Positions 16,473-24,914 of a DNA stretch of 64,000 bases are shown piece by piece. A program made the position numbers and the translations under genes. The stretch covers positions 62,001 to 126,000 of the forward strand of contig SVFD01000003.1 in NCBI GenBank assembly GCA_015057025.1. The letters are read 5' to 3'. The notes under the pieces were generated by a model. The model worked only from the letters and a program-made list of their open reading frames with translations, was not told the origin of the DNA and ran no database searches. The DNA is from Lachnospiraceae bacterium (lineage in GTDB: Bacteria > Bacillota > Clostridia > Lachnospirales > Lachnospiraceae). Within the stretch, counting starts at the first letter, position 1. The number at the start of each line of letters is the position of its first letter.

Positions 16473-17369
16473 ATGGATAGCAAAATTCTTTTAGAAAACG
16501 GTACAAATGAATTAGAAGTATTGGAATTTGTAGTGGGCGGAAATTCTTATGGTATTAACGTGGCAAAGATTCGTGAAATTATTCCTTATCAGCCCGTTAC
16601 TTTGGTGCCCAATGCACATCCCAGCATTGAAGGTATTTTTATGCCCCGTGATTTTATGATTACGGCAATTGACTTATCTAACTGCTTACAGCTTGGGGAA
16701 GGTAAGCCGGGAGGATTATTCATCGTAACTAATTTTAACAAATTGGATATTGCATTCCATGTAGAATCGGTAGTGGGAATTCATCGAGTTTCATGGTCAG
16801 AAATTGTTAAGCCCAGCGCAACCGTGGTTTCCGCGGAAGATGGAATTTCTACAGGTATTATTAATATTAACGGTAAGTTAATTATTATTCTTGATTTTGA
16901 AAAAATTGTTTCGGACATCAATCCTGATACAGGATTGAAGGTGTCTGAAGTAGAGGCTTTAGGCGTAAGAGAAAGAAATGATATTCCTATTCTGATTGCA
17001 GAAGATTCTGCACTTTTAAATACTTTGATTTGTGACTCGTTAAAGAAAGCGGGCTACTGCAATGTGATCAGTTGTGAGAATGGATTAGAGGCATGGAATG
17101 TTATTCAGGATTGCAAAGACAAAGGAATTTTGGATGAACATGTGAAATTGGTAATTACCGATATTGAAATGCCTCAGATGGACGGACATCATTTGTTGAA
17201 GTTGATTCGTGAAGACAGCGCAACAGAAGATATCCCGGTTATGATTTTCTCTTCCTTAATCAATGATGACATGAGAAGAAAGGGAGAAGCACTTGGTGCA
17301 AATGTTCAGCTCACCAAACCTGAGATTGGTAATCTGGTTAGAGAGATTGACGCCTTGGTTCTTTCATAA
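16473..17369 (+). CDS. cheV: Chemotaxis coupling protein CheV
   Basis: A 298-residue protein with a CheW domain (about 14-160, VGGNSYGINVAKIREIIPY) and a C-terminal receiver domain (about 172-298). The phospho-acceptor Asp lies in VITDIEMPQMDG, with acidic residues in IAEDSA and the conserved Lys in LTKPEI. CheV couples receptors to CheA and adjusts adaptation when phosphorylated. A GGTGAGGTGA site precedes the ATG. It is followed by a terminator and then an unusual gene (17450) that carries FliM-like peptides, so the pair may act together. Confidence 0.93.
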   Translation: MDSKILLENGTNELEVLEFVVGGNSYGINVAKIREIIPYQPVTLVPNAHPSIEGIFMPRDFMITAIDLSNCLQLGEGKPGGLFIVTNFNKLDIAFHVESVVGIHRVSWSEIVKPSATVVSAEDGISTGIININGKLIIILDFEKIVSDINPDTGLKVSEVEALGVRERNDIPILIAEDSALLNTLICDSLKKAGYCNVISCENGLEAWNVIQDCKDKGILDEHVKLVITDIEMPQMDGHHLLKLIREDSATEDIPVMIFSSLINDDMRRKGEALGANVQLTKPEIGNLVREIDALVLS

Positions 17370-17378
17370 GTATTCAAA

Positions 17379-17404
17379 AGCCGGGATAAATTCCCCGGCT
17401 TTTT
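17379..17404 (+). terminator. Intrinsic terminator after cheV
   Basis: A 7-bp stem AGCCGGG/CCCGGCT with an 8-base loop and TTTTT. Confidence 0.85.
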
Positions 17405-17449
17405 CTACTCTAAAAGAAAGTTATCGGTCATAGAGCAGGAGGATGTTTT

Positions 17450-19915
17450 ATGCAGTCTACGGAAGAATATTTAGATCAATTGTTAGCGTCTGTGAGTGAA
17501 GGCGAGAGTACAGGCGGACAGGATCTGAACCATAATAAAAAGCGTAAGCCCATGAAGTCTATTGAAGAGCTTGATGAGTCTGAATTAACGGAGGAAGCGT
17601 TGCAAAAGCAGCTTGCTCTGCTTTTGGGATTGGAAACAGAAGAGGATATGAATGACTATGAGGAAGAGGATGATTTTATATCACAATACACTTCCCAAGT
17701 AGCAGAAGACAATGTGACTAATGTGGCTTCTGCACCGGTAGTGGCCGATGAAATTATGGATATTCCTGATGACGAGTTTGCTATGGAGGAACCCTTGGTT
17801 TTACAGCCGGAGCCGGAAATTGGAGAAACGGTAACAGAAGCATCAATAGAGACATCAGTGGAAGAGCCTGGGGTAGAGCAAGAACCTGTGCCTACGCCGC
17901 AGATTTCGGAAACAGGTGTATTATCGGCAGATGAAATTGCAGCGTTATTTGCGTCTATGGGCATGGATGAAACCATTGACAGTGCAGAGGATGAGCAGGA
18001 AGAGTTAATATCGGCATTGATGGAAGAAACTGTATCAGAACCTGAAATGATTGTTGAGGAAGTGGTTGTTGAGGCTGCACCGGAAACTGCCCCGGAAACT
18101 GCCCCGCAGGTATCGGAAACCGGTGTATTGTCGGCGGATGAAATTGCAGCGTTGTTTGCGTCTATGGGAGCAGATGAACCTATAGAGAATGCCGTAGAAG
18201 AGCAAGATGAACATATATCTGATTTGATGGCGGATAGCGCAGGAGAACATGAAGAAGATAATGCCGCACTAACCAGAGAGGAATTGGAAGAGTTAGGGCT
18301 TGGTGATATTGCTGATGTACTGGTAAACACTGAGACGGAAGTGATAGAAGAAAACGCGGCATCTGATAATAATGTTTCGGAAGAAGAGAAAGTAGAGATT
18401 CTTGATTTCGATTTTGATGAAGAGATGCTTCTGGATATAGAGAATGTGGATGCCATGTTAGAGGCAACTGCTAAGCTTGCGGAAGAGGAGCATATAGATG
18501 ACTTTGCTGCAGATATGCAGGCAGAGGAAGATATTATGTCCATGCTTACGCAGTTTGAAGAAGAGAGTATACAGGAAAGTATCGCAAATGAGGCCGAAAG
18601 TGCCAAGGCGGCCCAGATAGCTGTGGAACAGGCATTGGAGGAGGAAGAAAGCGGTATTCCTTCTGAATTATTAGAAGAAGCAGAAGATACAGGCAAGAAG
18701 AAAAAGGAAAAGAAACAGAAGGTTAAGAAAGAAAAAGTAAAGAAGGTTAAAGCCGAAAAAGAAAAGTCAGATAAGCCATCCATAAAAGATAAGCTTTTTG
18801 CTTTTATGTTTGAAGAAGAAAATCTTGATGAAGCCACAGATACTGTGCCTGAAGATGGTGTGATTGCAGCTACAGATGATTTGTTGGAGGAAAAGCCCGT
18901 CAAGGCTAAGAAAGAAAAAGCCGCCAAGAAAGAGAAGAAGGTAAAGAAGAAAGCCAAGGAAGGTAAGGCTCAGGATGAAAATGCGGCAATAGAGGCAGAA
19001 CTGGCAGAAGAAGATAAAAAGAAAGCGAAAAAGAAGAAAGATAAAACGGCAAAAGAAAAGAAGGCCAAAAAGGTTGTAATTGCAGAGAAAACTCCTGAAG
19101 AAATAGCGGCAGAAAAAAGAGAAGCAAAACGTTCTATCGGAACAAAGGGGATTGCAGCAACGCTTTTGGTTTGTGCTTCGCTTTTGGGTTTGATTTTGGT
19201 GGGAACCTATTTCCTACCAAAGCAGTTATCTTTGATTGCGGCGAGAACAGCTTTTTATGCACAGGATTATGAAGAAGCTGCCATGCGGCTTAAAGGTCAG
19301 AATTTAAATGACAGCGACCAAATTATGTATGAAAAAGCCACTCTTTTATTTGGTTTGCAAGAAAGATATCATCAATATGAAATATATGTTGACCGCGGAA
19401 TGGACAAAGAAGCCTTAAATTGTCTTTTGCAGGGTGTGGTTGCATGCAATAAAGAAGAAATATTGGCCGATCAGCTTGGCATTGAAACCGAATGGAAGCT
19501 TGCAAAGCAGCAGTTTGTTGCTGCTTTACAGAATCAGTACGGCTTAAGTTCTGAAACGGTTGAAACCATTTGTGAATTAAGAAATCCTGATTATACTGTG
19601 GCTGTAGAAAATATTATAGCCGGCAGAATCTATGATGATATGTCCGCATATGGAGGCGGCACCGGAACCTCTGCCTTAGAGGAAGGCAGTGAAGTACAAA
19701 GCGGAAATATACAGGATAATAACGGACCCGATGATGTGATTAATGGTTTAAATCCTGATGAAATGGAAGACCTTTTGCCGGAAGAGGAAGCAATTATTGA
19801 GCAGCTTCAGCAGGAAAATGAGCAGGAAGCTGTTACTGAGTCCGATACTTCGGAAGAAGATAATGAATTATACTCCGGTTCCGTGGAAGGCGGAGCGGTA
19901 AATTTTGTAGAGTAA
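17450..19915 (+). CDS. Large acidic/Lys-rich single-pass membrane protein with FliM-like peptides
   Basis: An 821-residue protein of no recognised family. Residues 1-420 are strongly acidic and low in complexity, and contain two copies of a segment with GVLSADEIAALFASMG (near 155 and 223). About 420-560 alternate Lys-rich blocks (KKKEKKQKVKKEKVKK) with acidic ones. One membrane helix lies at about 568-590 (TLLVCASLLGLILVGTYFL), followed by an outside domain with a helical, TPR-like look (AQDYEEAAMRLKGQN) and an acidic tail. LSADEIAAL resembles the FliM/FliY N-terminal peptide (LSQxEIDALL) that binds phospho-CheY. With cheV upstream, a link to motility or signalling is possible but unproven. 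Confidence 0.75.
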   Translation: MQSTEEYLDQLLASVSEGESTGGQDLNHNKKRKPMKSIEELDESELTEEALQKQLALLLGLETEEDMNDYEEEDDFISQYTSQVAEDNVTNVASAPVVADEIMDIPDDEFAMEEPLVLQPEPEIGETVTEASIETSVEEPGVEQEPVPTPQISETGVLSADEIAALFASMGMDETIDSAEDEQEELISALMEETVSEPEMIVEEVVVEAAPETAPETAPQVSETGVLSADEIAALFASMGADEPIENAVEEQDEHISDLMADSAGEHEEDNAALTREELEELGLGDIADVLVNTETEVIEENAASDNNVSEEEKVEILDFDFDEEMLLDIENVDAMLEATAKLAEEEHIDDFAADMQAEEDIMSMLTQFEEESIQESIANEAESAKAAQIAVEQALEEEESGIPSELLEEAEDTGKKKKEKKQKVKKEKVKKVKAEKEKSDKPSIKDKLFAFMFEEENLDEATDTVPEDGVIAATDDLLEEKPVKAKKEKAAKKEKKVKKKAKEGKAQDENAAIEAELAEEDKKKAKKKKDKTAKEKKAKKVVIAEKTPEEIAAEKREAKRSIGTKGIAATLLVCASLLGLILVGTYFLPKQLSLIAARTAFYAQDYEEAAMRLKGQNLNDSDQIMYEKATLLFGLQERYHQYEIYVDRGMDKEALNCLLQGVVACNKEEILADQLGIETEWKLAKQQFVAALQNQYGLSSETVETICELRNPDYTVAVENIIAGRIYDDMSAYGGGTGTSALEEGSEVQSGNIQDNNGPDDVINGLNPDEMEDLLPEEEAIIEQLQQENEQEAVTESDTSEEDNELYSGSVEGGAVNFVE

Positions 19916-19979
19916 TCTACGACAAATAACCTACGAAGCCGTGCAATATAACATAAAGAATGTACGGCATGGAGGAAAG

Positions 19980-20585
19980 ATGATAGCAATAATTGATTAT
20001 GACGCAGGAAATATTAAAAGTGTGGAAAAAGCATTACAGGCATTGGGAGAAGAGGTAATTGTTACCAGAGATGCGGATGTTTTACTGAATGCAGAAAAGG
20101 TAATTCTTCCCGGAGTGGGAGCTTTCGGTGATGCAATGAATAAAATCAGAAGCTACGGATTGGAAAATGTTATTCATCAGATAGTGGACAAGGGAACTCC
20201 CTTTTTGGGCATTTGCTTAGGACTTCAGTTAATGTTTGAAGAAAGTGATGAAACTCCCGGTGTAAAGGGGTTGGGACTTTTGCCCGGTAAAATACTGAGA
20301 ATCCCGGATGGTGAAGATTTAAAAATTCCTCATATGGGATGGAATTCTTTGCATTTTGAAAAGGATACCAGGATTTTTAAGGGTATAAAAGAAGGCTCAT
20401 ATGTTTATTTTGTACATTCTTATTATCTGAAAGCAGAGGATGAAAGTATAGTGGCGGCTTCTACGGAATATGGTACACATATTCATGCAGCAGTTGAGAA
20501 AAATAATGTGTTTGCCTGTCAGTTTCATCCGGAGAAAAGTTCAGATGTGGGACTGGCAATTTTAAAGAATTTCATTGAATTATAA
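19980..20585 (+). CDS. hisH: Imidazole glycerol phosphate synthase, glutaminase subunit HisH
   Basis: A 201-residue class I glutamine amidotransferase that feeds ammonia to HisF in histidine synthesis. Cys79 is in GICLGLQ, and the His/Glu pair is in FHPEKSS. The ATG at 19980 is chosen because MIAIIDYDAGN is the family start and GGAGGAAAG lies just before it; an upstream in-frame GTG at 19941 has no such support. Sixteen bases separate it from hisF. Confidence 0.97.
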   Translation: MIAIIDYDAGNIKSVEKALQALGEEVIVTRDADVLLNAEKVILPGVGAFGDAMNKIRSYGLENVIHQIVDKGTPFLGICLGLQLMFEESDETPGVKGLGLLPGKILRIPDGEDLKIPHMGWNSLHFEKDTRIFKGIKEGSYVYFVHSYYLKAEDESIVAASTEYGTHIHAAVEKNNVFACQFHPEKSSDVGLAILKNFIEL

Positions 20586-20600
20586 CGAGAGGTTTGTATC

Positions 20601-21365
20601 ATGCATACAAAAAGAATTATTCCCTGCCTCGATGTGAATGCAGGCAGAGTTGTAAAAGGTGTTAATTTTGTAAATTTAATTGATGCAGGAGATCCGGTTG
20701 AGATTGCAAGGGCTTATGATAAAGCCGGTGCGGATGAATTGGTTTTTTTGGATATTACAGCATCTTCCGATGGACGTGATACGGTGGTTGATATGGTGCG
20801 TCGTGTGGCAAGCCAGGTTTTTATTCCTTTTACCGTAGGAGGAGGCATCCGTACCGTAGATGATTTTAAGAAGATTTTAAGAGAGGGTGCAGACAAGGTT
20901 GCAGTAAATTCTGCAGCAATTATGAATCCCGGTTTGATTTCAGAGGCAGCTGAGAAATTCGGTAGTCAGTGTGTGGTTGTGGCAATCGATGCCAAGAGAC
21001 GTGCAGATGGTAGCGGATGGAATATTTTCAAAAACGGCGGCCGTGTTGATATGGGGATTGATGCTGTGGAATGGGCAATGAAGGCGGATAAGCTGGGGGC
21101 CGGAGAAATTCTTTTAACCAGTATGGATTGTGACGGCACCAAAGCAGGATATGATTTGGAACTTACCAAAATTATTTCTGAGAATGTATCGATTCCTGTC
21201 ATTGCATCAGGTGGTGCGGGGACTAAAGAGCATTTCAAAGAGGCTCTGACTGTAGGAAAAGCAGACGCAGCGCTTGCAGCTTCCTTATTCCATTTTAAGG
21301 AACTTGAAATCTGTGAAGTAAAAGAATATTTACATGAGAATGGCATTTCCGTGCGCAGAATGTAG
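20601..21365 (+). CDS. hisF: Imidazole glycerol phosphate synthase, cyclase subunit HisF
   Basis: A 254-residue (beta/alpha)8 barrel that makes imidazole glycerol phosphate and AICAR from PRFAR and the ammonia delivered by HisH. The catalytic residues are Asp11 ([15 protein letters not shown]) and the second Asp in VVAIDAKR; phosphate sites are in FTVGGGIRT and IASGGAGT. Length is standard. The other his genes are not in this window, so the pathway is split or lies elsewhere. Confidence 0.97.
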   Translation: MHTKRIIPCLDVNAGRVVKGVNFVNLIDAGDPVEIARAYDKAGADELVFLDITASSDGRDTVVDMVRRVASQVFIPFTVGGGIRTVDDFKKILREGADKVAVNSAAIMNPGLISEAAEKFGSQCVVVAIDAKRRADGSGWNIFKNGGRVDMGIDAVEWAMKADKLGAGEILLTSMDCDGTKAGYDLELTKIISENVSIPVIASGGAGTKEHFKEALTVGKADAALAASLFHFKELEICEVKEYLHENGISVRRM

Positions 21366-21387
21366 GAATACTGAAGGAGAAACTACT

Positions 21388-22062
21388 ATGGCAGCAATTT
21401 CTAATGACTGGTTAGAGGTTATTAAACCGGAATTTGGAAAAGATTATTATAAAGAACTGTATTTAAAGGTAAAAGAAGAATATGCCCAAACACGAGTATT
21501 TCCGGATTCGGGAGATATTTTCAATGCCTTTCATTTGACACCTCTTGCAGATGTAAAAGTGGTGATTTTAGGACAGGACCCATATCACAATGTAGGACAG
21601 GCCCATGGCCTGTGTTTCTCTGTAAAACCGGGAGTGGAAGCTCCGCCGTCATTGGTGAATATTTATAAGGAACTGCAGAATGATTTGGGACTTAAGATTC
21701 CCAATAACGGATATCTTGTGAAATGGGCAGAACAGGGGGTTCTTTTATTAAATACCGTACTTACGGTAAGAGCTCATCAGGCAAACTCCCACAGGGGTAT
21801 CGGTTGGGAACAGTTTACTGATGCAGTGATTAAAATACTTGACGAGCAGGACAGACCTATAGTATTTCTTTTATGGGGAGCACCTGCCCAGAAAAAGAAG
21901 GCAATGCTTCATAATCCCAAGCATTTAGTGTTGGAAGCACCTCATCCAAGCCCTTTGTCAGCTTACAGAGGTTTCTTTGGATGCAAGCATTTTAGCAGAA
22001 CAAACGAATTTTTACAAGCCGGTGGGCTTACGCCTATTGATTGGCAGATTGAAGATATTTAA
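21388..22062 (+). CDS. ung: Uracil-DNA glycosylase
   Basis: A 224-residue family 1 enzyme that removes uracil from DNA. Asp64 is in the water-activating motif GQDPYH, and the DNA-intercalation loop is HPSPLSAYRGFFGCKHF. The ATG at 21388 has a GAAGGAGAA site 8 bases upstream; an earlier in-frame ATG lies inside hisF and would add a tail unlike the family. It is packed between hisF and lysA with gaps of about 22 bases, so it is probably co-transcribed with them. Confidence 0.97.
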   Translation: MAAISNDWLEVIKPEFGKDYYKELYLKVKEEYAQTRVFPDSGDIFNAFHLTPLADVKVVILGQDPYHNVGQAHGLCFSVKPGVEAPPSLVNIYKELQNDLGLKIPNNGYLVKWAEQGVLLLNTVLTVRAHQANSHRGIGWEQFTDAVIKILDEQDRPIVFLLWGAPAQKKKAMLHNPKHLVLEAPHPSPLSAYRGFFGCKHFSRTNEFLQAGGLTPIDWQIEDI

Positions 22063-22083
22063 AGCAACTTTAGGAGGACTAAA

Positions 22084-23355
22084 ATGAAAAAAGTACCATT
22101 TGTCAGCAAAGAGAAAATTGAAGAAATAGTAAAAGAATTTCCTACTCCTTTTCATATTTACGATGAAAAGGGTATCAGAGCCAATGCACAGGCAATGAAA
22201 GAAGCTTTTGCATGGAATAAAGGTTTTAAAGAGTATTTTGCGGTAAAGGCAAATCCCAATCCCTATTTGATTAAAATTTTAAATGAATACGGTTGCGGAT
22301 GCGACTGTTCATCTTTGACAGAACTTATGCTCAGCAAAGCTATGGGGATTACAGGAAGTAATATCATGTTTTCTTCCAATGCTACTCCGGCGGCAGAATT
22401 TGAATATGCTGCAAAATTAGGCGCTACCATCAACTTAGATGACTTTACTCACATTGAATTTTTGGAAAAAACCATCGGTTATATTCCGGAAACCATATCC
22501 TGCCGTTATAATCCCGGCGGAGTATTTGAAGTATGTAATGGTATTATGGATAATCCCGGAGATGCAAAATATGGTTTTACACCGGAACAGATGGTGGAGG
22601 GATTTAAACTCTTAAAAGAAAAAGGAGCGAAACATTTCGGTATTCATGCCTTCCTTGCAAGCAACGTAGTGCAGAATGAGTATTATCCTATGCTTGCCAA
22701 AGTATTGTTTGAATTGGCAGTAAAATTAAAAGAAGAGACCGGTGTGCATATTGCATTTATTAACCTTTCCGGAGGTGTCGGAATTCCTTACAGACCTGAC
22801 CAGGAGCCCTGCGATATCCGTGCGGTAGGTGAAGGTGTTCGTAAGGTATATGAGGAAGTGCTTGTACCTGCTGGTATGGATGATGTGGCTATTTTTACTG
22901 AACTTGGCCGTTTTATGATGGGACCTTATGGAGGACTTGTTACTAAGGCTGTACATGAGAAGCATATTCACAAAGAATATATTGGTTGTGATGCCTGTGC
23001 AGTTAATTTAATGCGTCCTGCTATGTATGGTGCATATCATCACATTACCGTATTAGGCAAGGAGGATGCACCTTGCGATCATAAATATGATATTACAGGT
23101 TCTTTATGTGAAAACAATGATAAATTTGCAATCGACAGAATGTTGCCCGAAATTGAAAAAGGCGATTACCTGTTTATACATGATACAGGTGCTCATGGTT
23201 ATGCCATGGGTTATAACTATAACGGTAAATTGAAATCAGCAGAAATCCTTTTGCAGGAGGATGGCAGTGCGAAGCTGATTCGTCGTGCCGAAACGCCCAA
23301 AGATTATTATGCAACTTTGGATTGCTTTGATATTTTTGATAAATTTGATTTTTAG
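22084..23355 (+). CDS. lysA: Diaminopimelate decarboxylase-type PLP enzyme
   Basis: A 423-residue fold III PLP decarboxylase. The PLP Lys is in YFAVKANPNP, the glycine loop in LSGGVGIPY, and the C-terminal catalytic region is GSLCENNDKFA and HDTGAHGYAMGYNYNG. These fit LysA, the last step of lysine synthesis; the length (about 420) also fits better than carboxynorspermidine decarboxylase (about 380). The GSLCEN form differs slightly from the usual CES motif but is the form I recall in Lachnospiraceae. A GGAGG site precedes the ATG, and MATE starts 8 bases after the stop. Confidence 0.85.
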   Translation: MKKVPFVSKEKIEEIVKEFPTPFHIYDEKGIRANAQAMKEAFAWNKGFKEYFAVKANPNPYLIKILNEYGCGCDCSSLTELMLSKAMGITGSNIMFSSNATPAAEFEYAAKLGATINLDDFTHIEFLEKTIGYIPETISCRYNPGGVFEVCNGIMDNPGDAKYGFTPEQMVEGFKLLKEKGAKHFGIHAFLASNVVQNEYYPMLAKVLFELAVKLKEETGVHIAFINLSGGVGIPYRPDQEPCDIRAVGEGVRKVYEEVLVPAGMDDVAIFTELGRFMMGPYGGLVTKAVHEKHIHKEYIGCDACAVNLMRPAMYGAYHHITVLGKEDAPCDHKYDITGSLCENNDKFAIDRMLPEIEKGDYLFIHDTGAHGYAMGYNYNGKLKSAEILLQEDGSAKLIRRAETPKDYYATLDCFDIFDKFDF

Positions 23356-23363
23356 GAATTGTT

Positions 23364-24740
23364 ATGTTTAAAAAGTTTATAGGTAATAAAGAATTTTATG
23401 GGATGGTACTTAAGATTGCCATCCCAATTATCATACAGATGGCAATTACCAATTTTGTCGGACTTTTAGACAATATTATGGTTGGTCAGGTGGGTACGGA
23501 ACAGATGACCGGTGTAGCCGTGGTAAACCAGTTGCTGTTTGTTTTTAATATATGTATTTTCGGTGGTGTATCCGGTGCGGGTATTTTTGGCGCACAGTTT
23601 TACGGTAGCGGAAACGAAGACGGATTACGGTATGTTTTACGCTTTAAAATGATTATTTGCTGTCTGATATCAGTAGTCGCCCTTACATTGTTGGTGCTAT
23701 TTCCTGAATTTCTCATTAATTTGTTTTTGACGGATACCGGAGAAGGGGATGTGCAGGCTACATTAATGTACGGCAAGCAATATTTGTGGATTATGCTGTT
23801 TGGCCTGATTCCCTTTGCCATAAAAGAAGCTTATGCCAGTTCTTTAAAGGAGACGGAAGAAACCGTGTTACCTATGAAAGCCAGTGCAGTGGCGGTGTTT
23901 ATAAATCTGATATTGAATGCCTTGCTTATCTTTGGCTTGTTTGGTTTTCCTAAGCTTGGAGTCGTAGGTGCTGCGATTGCTACAGTTATATCAAGATATG
24001 TGGAATTTGCTATTGTGATAATCAGTTGTCACAGAGGAAAGAGAGCCTTTTTTAAAGGGGTGTACAAAAATTTATATATTCCTAAATGGCTGATACAACA
24101 GATTATATATAAAGGCGCCCCCTTATTGTTAAATGAAGCATTGTGGTCTGCAGGCATTATCGCTATGAACCAGCGTTATTCCCAAAGAGGGTTGGGAGTG
24201 GTTGCGGCAATTAACATTACCTCTACGATAGCGAATCTGTTTAATGTGGTGTATTTGTCCATGGGCAGTTCTATTTCAGTGATTGTAGGTAAGGAGCTGG
24301 GAGCCGGGCGATTAAAAGAAGCCAAAAGTACCGCAACTAAAATGATAGCTTTTTCAGTAATGTGTTGTTTTGTAACCGGAGCTATGATGGCAGCCTGTTC
24401 TTATGGTTTTGCCAATATTTATAAAACCAGTGACAGTATCAAGGAACTTGCAGTGATTTTTATTTGTATCTGCGCAATACTTACCCCGGTGGAGGCTTTA
24501 AACAATGCTTCTTATTTTACTTTGCGTTCCGGCGGGAAGACATTTATTACATTTTTATTTGACAGCGTGTTTTTATGGGTAATAAGTATTCCGGTGGCAA
24601 CTATATTGGTTAAATTAACAAATTGGGATATTATTCCCATATATGCATTCTGCCAGTCCTTGAATCTGATTAAAAGTGTAATCGGTATTATTTTAGTAAA
24701 AAAAGGCATTTGGATTCAGAATGTAGTTACTGAAAAATGA
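23364..24740 (+). CDS. MATE-family multidrug efflux transporter
   Basis: A 458-residue transporter with twelve predicted membrane helices in two halves. The N-terminal signature is KIAIPIIIQMAITNFVGLLDNIMVGQVGTEQMTGVAVVNQ, typical of bacterial MATE drug/cation antiporters of the NorM/DinF type. It uses Na+ or H+ gradients to expel organic cations; the substrate is not deducible. The start lies 8 bases after lysA with a weak AGGAATTG site, so it is likely co-transcribed. The 174 bases after it hold no hairpin terminator that I can see, only the promoter of the next gene. Confidence 0.92.
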   Translation: MFKKFIGNKEFYGMVLKIAIPIIIQMAITNFVGLLDNIMVGQVGTEQMTGVAVVNQLLFVFNICIFGGVSGAGIFGAQFYGSGNEDGLRYVLRFKMIICCLISVVALTLLVLFPEFLINLFLTDTGEGDVQATLMYGKQYLWIMLFGLIPFAIKEAYASSLKETEETVLPMKASAVAVFINLILNALLIFGLFGFPKLGVVGAAIATVISRYVEFAIVIISCHRGKRAFFKGVYKNLYIPKWLIQQIIYKGAPLLLNEALWSAGIIAMNQRYSQRGLGVVAAINITSTIANLFNVVYLSMGSSISVIVGKELGAGRLKEAKSTATKMIAFSVMCCFVTGAMMAACSYGFANIYKTSDSIKELAVIFICICAILTPVEALNNASYFTLRSGGKTFITFLFDSVFLWVISIPVATILVKLTNWDIIPIYAFCQSLNLIKSVIGIILVKKGIWIQNVVTEK

Positions 24741-24831
24741 CAGAAAAAGCATATTTTTGTACAAGTTACACAAATAATAGGGTTTTAATACTGAAAAAGT
24801 GTGAAAAAATATGTTTTTTTCTTGGATTTTT

Positions 24832-24860
24832 TTGACTTTTGCATTTTATAAGTATATAAT
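24832..24860 (+). promoter_or_regulatory. Strong sigma-A promoter of the dynamin-like gene
   Basis: TTGACT at 24832-24837 and TATAAT at 24855-24860 with a 17-base spacer. The leader to the ATG is about 47 bases with a GGGAGGT site. Confidence 0.85.
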
Positions 24861-24914
24861 TAAAATGGTTTTCTTTATAAGGGGAAAATTTTTCGTTTTT
24901 CGGGAGGTAGAGCA

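Noticed and set aside
17656..18957. 433-codon open frame on the minus strand opposite the acidic protein
   Set aside because: Its Ser/Phe-rich translation is the mirror of Glu/Lys codons; plus-strand gene has start, site and membrane helix.
22084..23355. Carboxynorspermidine decarboxylase (nspC)
   Set aside because: Length and motifs match diaminopimelate decarboxylase better, and no partner dehydrogenase is nearby.
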